Shown here: in pieces, positions 56,290 to 64,000 of the stretch | Numbering within the stretch: position 1 is the stretch's first letter | How the letters are laid out: each line of letters opens with the position of its first letter | NCBI GenBank assembly: GCA_936450465.1 | Contig: OW388300.1 | Coordinates: 45,230,358 to 45,294,357 of the forward strand | Reading direction: 5' to 3' | Length of the DNA: 64,000 bases | From: Gibbula magus | Taxonomy: Eukaryota; Mollusca; Gastropoda; Trochida; Trochidae | The notes under the pieces: model-generated | Seen by the model: the letters and a program-made list of their open reading frames with translations, nothing else | Told to the model about the DNA's origin: nothing | The model's database searches: none | Program-made: the position numbers and the translations under genes

Positions 56290-57595
56290 TAGATTCTTTA
56301 TTCTTTTTTAAAATCCATACATATAAATCCAAGTATTCTTTGATAAATGACTAAACGCCTTCACTGAACATGAGTACTTCTTCAAAAACTTAAAATGTTT
56401 GTAATTGATACATATCATGCATATCATAAAATAAACAGTGATATAAATTTTTTTTAACTTTAACAGTTTTTCATACGAGATCATCCAGAGAACAAGTAAA
56501 CTCCACTATATATGTAACCATGACATTATAGTTCTTCCACAGATTTGTCACGATCCCAGCAAGGTGATAGTTACTCTTTCTAAACGTCACTTTGTCCTTT
56601 GTCAACACGAGTATATAACCACCTACACGTTTACCTATATATGCCAATACTAGACACAATAATTTTAAGTTATATGTATAAAGACATACTCACAATGTCA
56701 TCCATATAAGTTATCTGTTAAAACACACACATGGGGTGGTGAAATCTCTATTTCAAAAAGGGATTTTACATAATTATTTATTAAATATAGAAATTCAATT
56801 AATAAATGGTTTAGTCAACATAAATTTCCTTCTTAGACTTTAATTCATTGACGCAAATTACCGTGGGGCATGAGAACAAATATATATATGACTCTCTAAG
56901 CTATCGAATTATTGAGAAGATTCCAGTTCGATGATGTTTAAAAACGCGTGTTATTTCAGAAACATGTAAAGATATTGTTTTAAATTTAAACATTTAGTTT
57001 ATTTGGCTTCTGGAGATACAGTGTAATTTTGGTATTTATCACTCATGGATAATTTATTTTTTTTGGTGGTGTTTCTTTTGTTTGACTATATTTAAGTTTT
57101 GTTAACGTATGTTCATATATTTGATATCAAAGTGAAAAATTGGTGACAGCCTCTATTAATTCAAGTTGGAACTAATTGACAATAGCTTCTTTATATTTTT
57201 CTTAATGAGTTCCTATTGTCATTCACGTAGTATGACATGTGTTGTTATAAACATGAATTAACACATCGATATAAATGGTTTGTTTCTTTCAATAAATATC
57301 CTGTGCAAGGCTATAGCCACATATAGTACATCCTGCAGAAGTATGTGTTGTTGACTTAATCAGATATTAGACCATATCATTAGTCACTAACACATTACAT
57401 CCTATGAAGCCTTCTCTCACAATTTCATTATGGCTATCCATTACCCTCTACATTAAGCAGCACATTAAGTAATAGTGGCCCCAATTCAAGCCCACGTGAA
57501 TAACGAATTATGTAGAGCACCGCATATCATACAAGTACATTGCATAGAAACGCATAGCATGTTTCCTTTAGCATAGTATAGAATAAAATATGTGT
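56290..57595 (+). repeat. local duplication, copy 2 (first part)
   Basis: Direct, diverged duplicate of 19860-21170. Long shared blocks around ATTTGTCACG, GTATATAACCACCTACAC, CAGATATTAGAC and CATTACCCTCTACATTAAGC. Non-coding. Confidence 0.85.
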
Positions 57596-57789
57596 CAAAT
57601 CCTAGCATACCATCATTGTCATCTGATACACTTCCATATAAAGATATAAAGAAGTCTGCCAACAATAGCAATTAATCAAAAACATCATCAGTGAATACAT
57701 TTTTTCTCAACCTATTAGATTAGCTGCATATCAAAATTCAAATTGTGAACATGTGGAATTTTTTCATTAAGTAATTTCAGAACATATTG

Positions 57790-58110
57790 CCTAAAGGTTT
57801 GTACAGCTGCATACCGAAAGTATCTACTTGTGTATTATTTCAGTGCAAATGTACTGTATATAATGTAACTTGGCATGTTTTTGAGACATCGTATCAACGC
57901 GAAAACTAAACCGATCACTTTGCATTTTTCATTGTAAGAAAACAGTTGAATGTCCCATAACATAATCTGATTTGATATCTCAAAGTAAACAGGTACAGTT
58001 TTGGCAGCTCTTTGAAGTGACAAGGGTCACTATTTTCAAAAACACAGTTTATATTTTCTTCTGTTAAATTTTTTAGTAAATTATCAACTTGGTCAAATAT
58101 ACACCATATA
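57790..58110 (-). pseudogene. unknown repeat-encoded peptide, copy 3
   Basis: Minus strand reads SDPCHFKELPKLYLFTLRYQ and YGTFNCFLTMKN, homologous to 34323-34620 and to 44750-45110. Broken by stops and a frameshift. Unrecognised family. Confidence 0.5.
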
Positions 58111-58319
58111 TCGTCTTATACTCATTCAATGTATTTGTGAAGAAATTTTTCTCATTTCTTCGATATGAAAACTTTTTTTCGAAAATGTTGACCCTTCTGT
58201 CTATTTCATTATTCTAAATTTCATAAACATGCACCACACGCGTACGATCACAGGATGTGTTTGAGAACGATTATTTTACTAATGGATATGTGATGATTCG
58301 TTTTCATTGTATATGACAC

Positions 58320-59156
58320 ACTTTGTAAATATGTTCTTGGTGTGAGTTATCAGTCTTCAAATGTTCCAGTGCTTGCTGAATGTGGAAGAAGCTATGTACA
58401 TATTGACACTCTCCAAAGAGTAATTAAATTTTGTTTAAAGTATTAGAATCACAAGAAACGAGGTATCCAAAACAGTGTTATAAAATTATGTAGAAGCTGG
58501 AAGCAGTAGGTCGGCACACCTGGGCTTCGGATGTTAAGAAGATAGTGTTTATGTATGGATTTGTTTTGTATGGGAAGCCCAGGGTGTCAGCAACAAAACT
58601 TATTTTCTACGTAATTTTGTTTTAAGAATTAATGATTGTTATATACAAAGCATATTTGTAGATATTAATGGCAGTTCATATTTAGACTTATATTCTAATA
58701 TTAAACACACTTTATGTATAGAGCCATACCTGTTTCATGTTAAATCTAATCACGACGAAGAATAACTCTAATTAGAATAGATGCCCTGTCAATTTGTAAA
58801 AATACTGGAAGAAGATAAGGAATACCTAGATGTTGTAGATTGTGTAAGCTTTGTGAAGTGTAATTGAAAATAAACTGCACTTTTTATTCAAATGTTCAAC
58901 GTTTAAAGAATTAAGACGGAAATATATCCAACATTTACCTGATCATGTTGATATATATTACCTGCAAAATATTTTAAAATGTCAAAACATAGAACTTATT
59001 TTATCCTATTCATGTTTCATAAGAATTGCACTTGTCCTACGCTCCATGTTTTTTTTATAAAATTAACTCACAATGTAAACTTTATTTATTCTTCTCTCTG
59101 ATGTTTGTCTGTGTTTGTATATAATATGTTTTCTTATACGTTGAATTGAATTGAAT
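58320..59156 (+). mobile_element. 5'-truncated dead LINE with GAATT tail
   Basis: Plus-strand pieces: VPVLAECGRSYVHIDTLQRV (58371, the YGECG region), HTWASDVKKIVFMYGF (58520), CYIQSIFVDINGSSYLDLYS (58637), and LRRKYIQHLPDHVDIYYLQN (about 58915, after the Cys/His motif). It inserts into the local duplication copy 2. The tail is GAATT repeats (59142-59156). No GGCC hairpin is visible. Confidence 0.8.
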
Positions 59157-59799
59157 TGCTTCAATCTCACATTGCAAAAAGTACATTGTACAAGTACTGG
59201 TTGCTTTGAGCTAATTTGATCCTAAAGAGAAAAGAATTGGTAGACAGAATATTATGTGTTATTCTAAACTGGAACCATCTTAATTTAATATCCATTGTGG
59301 TCTTCAAGGGTTTCACAAATATTTTTCCCGATTTATGAGACATGGTTTACGTATGGTTTAAAAACTACTCTGAAATTTAATCACCGTAACTAGATATGTC
59401 ATTGAAAAATATAACTTTTAGCAAAAGCCAAGAAAACAGGTTTTACGAATATGGATGTTGTACTATGATATTGTAAATTTAAAATAATAATTCTATGATT
59501 ATTTCTTCTTGCCTTCTTGTGAATATCATCTCATAATGTATAGTGTGCGGTTGAGTGAGTGAATGTGCTGTCTTTTTCAAAACAAATCAGATATCTTGCT
59601 CTATTGTATGCATTGCAATGCAGCTCCTGTTACACTGGGCAAGACCCCTACATGTATCAAGGTTTTCTGCAATAAAATAATTTCTTAAAAATAAATAAAT
59701 AAAAATCACCTGATGAAAGCATGCCACGACACACCAAGTTACACCACTGCATGAAAACAATTTTCTTTATACTATTCCATACGGAATATTCGTTGAAAA
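59157..59799 (+). other. non-coding; contains duplication copy 2 segment
   Basis: No gene. 59700-59770 matches 21190-21255 (GCATGCCACGACACACCA) and continues the local duplication after the LINE. Confidence 0.5.
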
Positions 59800-59854
59800 C
59801 AGCTTCAATTCCAGGTCGACCCAGTCAGCCATTGATGATGACTCTTTCAGGGAA

Positions 59855-60865
59855 ATGGAAGCTGTAATTTTGGAAGATTGCCGAATTAATGTCCGTCAAC
59901 TTGCCCAAGATGTCAATATAAGTGTGGGGTCTGTGGAGAAAATCATTCATGACCATTTGCACATGTGGAAGTTGTCAGCTCACACCTTTCCAAAAACAGG
60001 AACGAGTCGACTGCTCAAAAGCTCTTTTAGCAATGTGCCAAGAAAACCAGGATAACTTTTTCGACAGACTAATCACACAGGATGAAACATGGGTCCATCA
60101 CTATGACCCTGAAAGTAAAATCAAGCCAAAGCAGTGGAAGCATCTTCAGTCACCACCCCATAGAAAGGCACGGGTCCAGCCCTCGGGAGGCAATGTTTTG
60201 CTCACCGTATTTTATAATCAGCATGGTGTAATCATGATGAGCTTTTTGGAAAGGGGTACCACAATTACTGGGGCATACTACGCTAGTTTGCTGCAAATAG
60301 TGCGGAAAGCTATCACAACCGAGAGACGTGGTATGCTCACTAAAGGTAACCGCCTGCTTCACAACTCGCGTGTAGCTCAGACGGAAAGCAGACTTGCGGC
60401 TATGAAATACTTCCTCACCCACCGTATTCTCCTGACCTTGCACCCTCTGATTTCATCCTCTTTCAAACATGGGGTCATTTTTGAAAGGCAATCGTTTCCC
60501 TGATCATGAAACCCTCATTAATGAGGTCAAGTCCTGGCTTTTGACAAGATCTAGGCTATGTTCCATAACATCCATAACATCGAGCGCTTATAATCGTTCA
60601 TTGAGCGCTACATTAAACCTCTCTTGAACGGGATTGCTCAATGAAGCGCTACGTAGCAAAGCGTGCAAACCTCGAGGAATCGCACCGTGTTGTTCAGGAG
60701 AGAATGCGCTACATTGAGCGCTACATTGAGCGATCAATGAGCGATTATAAGCGTTCGCTGTTATGGAACGGAGCCCTGATGATTTTACAAGAAAGGCCTA
60801 GAAGGCTGCATCAAGCGATGGGAGAAATGTGTCATACTGTGTGATGCATATGTAGAGAAAGACTA
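59855..60865 (+). pseudogene. mariner transposase (DD34D type), broken
   Basis: Pieces: EAVILEDCRINVRQLAQDVN and VGSVEKIIHDHLHMWKLSA (helix-turn-helix), frameshift, then QERVDCSKALLAMCQENQD, TQDETWVHHYDPESK (first catalytic D), RLLHNSRVAQTE, and in another frame PPYSPDLAPSDF (third D). At the second catalytic site the expected LLHDN reads LLHN: the Asp codon is missing. After the MITE, the C-terminus FYKKGLEGCIKRWEKCV resumes. The element cannot encode an active enzyme. Confidence 0.9.
60553..60775. mobile_element. fold-back MITE inside mariner
   Basis: Inverted ends CTATGTTCCATAACA and CTCCGTTCCATAACA (complement), extending about 50 bp through CGCTTATAATCG and CATTGAGCGCTACATT motifs. It separates TRSR from the mariner C-terminal FYKKG. 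The exact target duplication is unclear. Confidence 0.75.
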
Positions 60866-60939
60866 ATAACTGTACCAAGTTTCATTTCTTTCAGTAAAGT
60901 AGAAGTCTATCAGGGGAAATTTTTATTGAACGCCCCTCG

Positions 60940-61311
60940 TAACTGAATATCGTACCATACAAAAGCACTCCAGAACAAAAACACGCAAAGACACATAGTT
61001 TCCTGTTGAAACCAGGGCAATGGTGTTGACTGGACAAGACTATTATCGACTGCTATTATGAAATTTAACAACATTGGGTGTTCGGATGGGTGATTCGTAT
61101 CATGACTGATTTTTCTGTGAATTTGAAGGGTTGACTCGATCCTCACCAAACACTGAGACATGGCTTGAACGATCAGGATGGAGCAGGGATGGGATTCTTT
61201 CAAGAAGCAATCTAAACAGCGGTTTATCAGTCCTTTACAGTACTCTAAACTACCCACGCTGACTGGATGCTATGAATACGTGTCCAAACCAGAGGAATAT
61301 GCCATAAAAGT
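60940..61311 (+). repeat. local duplication, copy 2 (last part)
   Basis: 61047-61180 matches 21396-21530, including the SINE-head-like TTTGAAGGGTTGACTC and GAGACATGGYTTGAAC. It leads directly into the satellite. Confidence 0.75.
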
Positions 61312-63773
61312 CTGTACAAAGTATTGCAGTATGAAATTAATCATTGTAGTATGTCATGAAGGCGTGTACCAACTATTGCAGTATGTCATGAAGGCGTGTA
61401 CCAACTATTGCAGTATGTCATCAAGGCCCGTACCATCTATTGCAGTATGTCATGAAGGCGTGTACCAACTATTGCAGTATGCCATGAAGGCGTGTACCAA
61501 CTTTTGCAGTATGTCATGAAGGCCCGTACCAACTATTGCAGTATGTCATGAAGGCGTGTACCAACTTTTGCAGTATGTCATGAAGGCGTGTACCAACTAT
61601 TGCAGTATGTCATGAAGGCGTGTACCAACTATTGCAGTATGTCATGAAGGCGTGTACCAACTATTGCAGTATGTCATGAAGGCGTGTACCAACTATTGCA
61701 GTATGTCATGAAGGCGTGTACCAACTATTGCAGTATGTCATGAAGGCGTGTACCAACTATTGCAGTATGTCATGAAGGCGTGTACCAACTATTGCAGTAT
61801 GTCATGAAGGCCCGTACCAACTATTGCAGTATGTCATGAAGGCCCGTACCAACTATTGCAGTATGCCATGAAGGCGTGTACCAACTTTTGCAGTATGTCA
61901 AGGAGGCGTGTACCAACTATTGCAGTATGTCATGGAAGCGTGTACCAACTACATGTGTATTGCAGTATGTCATGAAGGCGTGTACCAACTTTTGCAGTAT
62001 GTCATGAAGGCGTGTACCAACTATTGCAGTATGTCATGGAGGCGTGTACCAACTATTGCAGTATGTCATGAAGGTGTGTACCAACTATTGCAGTATGTCA
62101 TGAAGGCGTGTACCAACTTTTGCAGTATGTCATGGAGGCGTGTACCAACTATTGCAGTATGTCATGGAGGCGTGTACCAACTATTGCAGTATGTCATGAA
62201 GGTGTGTACCAACTATTGCAGTATGTCATGAAGGCTTGTACCAACTTTTGCAGTATGTCATGAAGGGGTAAACCAACTATTGCAGTATGTCATGAAGGCT
62301 TGTACCAACTTTTGCAGTATGTCATGAAGGGGTTAACCAACTATTGCAGTATGTCATGAAGGCTTGTACCAACTTTTGCAGTATGTCATGAAGGCGTGTA
62401 CCAACTTTTGCAGTATGTCATGAAGACGTGTACCAACTTTTGCAGTATGTCATGGAGGCGTGTACCAACTTTTGCAGTATGTCATGAAGGCGTGTACCAA
62501 CTTTTGCAGTATGTCATGGAGGCGTGTACCAACTTTTGCAGTATGTCATGAAGGTGTGTACCAAGTTACTACCAACTACATGTGTATTGCAGTATGGAAT
62601 GAGGGCGTGTACCAACTATTGCAGTATGGCATGAGGGCGTGTACCAACTATTGCAGTATGTCATGAAGGCTTGTACCAACTTTTGCAGTATGTCATGAAG
62701 GGGTTAACCAACTATTGCAGTATGTCATGAAGGCTTGTACCAACTTTTGCAGTATGTCATGAAGGCGTGTACCAACTTTTGCAGTATGTCATGAAGGCAT
62801 GTACCAACTTTTGCAGTATGTCATGAAGGCGTGTACCAACTTTTGCAGTATGTCATGAAGGCGTGTACCAACTTTTGCAGTATGTCATGAAGGTGTGTAC
62901 CAACTTTTGCAGTATGTCATGAAGGCGTGTACCAACTTTTGCAGTATGTCATGAAGGCGTGTACCAACTTTTGCAGTATGTCATGAAGGCGTGTACCAAC
63001 TTTTGCAGTATGTCATGGAGGCGTGTACCAACTTTTGCAGTATGTCATGAAGGTGTGTACCAAGTTACTACCAACTACATGTGTATTGCAGTATGGAATG
63101 AGGGCGTGTACCAACTATTGCAGTATGGCATGAGGGCGTGTACCAACTATTGCAGTATGTCATGAAGGCTTGTACCAACTTTTGCAGTATGTCATGAAGG
63201 GGTTAACCAACTATTGCAGTATGTCATGAAGGCTTGTACCAACTTTTGCAGTATGTCATGAAGGCGTGTACCAACTTTTGCAGTATGTCATGAAGGCATG
63301 TACCAACTTTTGCAGTATGTCATGAAGGCGTGTACCAACTTTTGCAGTATGTCATGAAGGCGTGTACCAACTTTTGCAGTATGTCATGAAGGTGTGTACC
63401 AAGTTACTACCAACTACATGTGTATTGCAGTATGGCATGAGGGCGTGTACCAACTATTGCAGTATGGCATGAGGGCGTGTACCAACTATTGCAGTATGTC
63501 ATGAAGGCGTGTACCAACTTTTGCAGTATATCATGAAGGCGTGTACCAACTTTTGCAGTATGTCATGAAGGCGTGTACCAACTTTTGCAGTATGTCATGA
63601 AGGCGTGTACCAACTTTTGCAGTATGTCATGAAGGCGTGTACCAACTTTTGCAGTATGTCATGAAGGTGTGTACTAAGTTACTACCAACTACATGTGTAT
63701 TGCAGTATGGCATGAGGGCGTGTACCAACTATTGCAGTATGGCATGAAGATGTTTATTGCCCGTATGGTTGAA
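61312..63773 (+). repeat. 32-bp satellite array, about 75 units
   Basis: Consensus unit GTACCAACTATTGCAGTATG followed by TCATGAAGGCGT, 32 bp. Variants: CTATTG or CTTTTG, GGCGT/GGCTT/GGGGTT, and a longer marker unit containing AAGTTACTACCAACTACATG at 62561, 63060, 63399 and 63674. A higher-order period of 499 bp (62460 against 62959) is near-perfect. Open frames across it are by-products of the repeat: 32 is not a multiple of 3, so the three frames alternate. Confidence 0.97.
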
Positions 63774-64000
63774 AATAAACGAGTTGATTTTATTGATAAT
63801 TGTGCACATATCACATTTGCCTAACAACGCATGTTTCATTTCCCGTATTTTGTCATCTGTGACGTCATAAAATTATTGTTCGTGACGTCACTGTTCCTTG
63901 CCGTCGCAAGAGAAGTTGGTCGTCTCCTGGCTATTTTTACGCGATTCAAATGGGTAATTAAGAAAACATTACACTCGAAAGTACGTATGTCATTTGACTT
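63774..64000. other. unique flank of the satellite
   Basis: No gene. Contains two GTGACGTCA motifs (about 63860 and 63883) resembling CRE/ATF sites; significance unknown. Confidence 0.4.

Larger units (their letters stand above)
59800..60939 (+). mobile_element. mariner-type transposon, 5'-truncated, with nested MITE
   Basis: The 3' inverted repeat (complement ACGAGGGGCGTTCAATAAAA) ends at 60939 followed by TA, the usual mariner terminus. The matching 5' terminus is absent. It carries a broken transposase and a fold-back MITE at about 60553-60775. Confidence 0.85.

Noticed and set aside
61178..63165. Open frames of up to 113 codons across the satellite, with repeated YQLLQYVMKACTNYCSM
   Set aside because: They are by-products of a 32-bp unit that cycles through the three frames. 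Stops depend on TCATGA against TCATGG variants, and there is no independent coding signal.
61312..63773. CRISPR-like array (regular short repeats)
   Set aside because: Units are head-to-tail with no unique spacers, and the context is eukaryotic.
63855..63895. Paired GTGACGTCA motifs as a CRE-regulated promoter
   Set aside because: No gene follows within the window, so only the motif is noted.

Overview
The window looks like gene-poor DNA of an AT-rich animal genome, most likely a marine invertebrate and plausibly a mollusc. This is inferred from several APE-type LINE families, Tc1 and mariner transposons, a tRNA-derived SINE, TTAA- and TA-flanked miniature elements, fold-back elements, long TA microsatellites and a satellite array. 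There is no bacterial-style operon, rRNA or CRISPR array. No host protein-coding gene could be identified. One unrecognised open frame at 17.3-17.8 kb might be an exon.

Layout: 1-3.4 kb is non-coding with a 145-bp fold-back and a palindromic 32-bp minisatellite. 3.37-5.2 kb is a broken LINE (minus) split by a 697-bp TTAA-flanked element. 5391-11050 is a full-length LINE (minus) with intact ORF1 and ORF2, bounded by a 13-bp target-site duplication. 11.6-19.8 kb carries a LINE 3' scrap, a second locus of the minisatellite, a SINE, a fold-back and a tRNA-like relic. 19.9-23.3 kb is the first copy of a local duplication. It holds a five-unit relic of the satellite that is massively expanded at 61.3-63.8 kb. 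24.57-30.57 kb is a decayed L1/Tx1-type LINE (minus), split by a 2,074-bp DNA transposon that carries a FLYWCH exon and has an 8-bp target-site duplication.

35.9-39.72 kb is a 5'-truncated LINE (minus) with a long open ORF2. 41.99-43.63 kb is a dead Tc1 element, itself interrupted by a 490-bp TTAA-flanked element. 45.3-48.46 kb is a dead LINE (plus) with a 667-bp foreign insertion. 48.8-49.4 kb is a second L1/Tx1 scrap. 50.6-51.8 kb is a TA-flanked element. 52.85-56.18 kb is a 3.3-kb inverted-repeat element containing another LINE scrap. 56.3-61.2 kb is a second copy of the local duplication, invaded by a LINE and by a mariner that carries its own MITE. The window ends with a 32-bp satellite of roughly 75 units.

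The elements form a readable insertion history. Three insertions were checked by notionally removing the inserted DNA and one target-site copy: the TTAA element in the LINE, the TTAA element in Tc1, and the FLYWCH element in the L1/Tx1 LINE. In each case the interrupted reading frame is restored exactly, which fixes the element boundaries to the base. Several unrelated-looking LINE copies share a short GGCC hairpin just upstream of AATAAA and a copy-specific simple-repeat tail, suggesting one 3'-end recognition mode.
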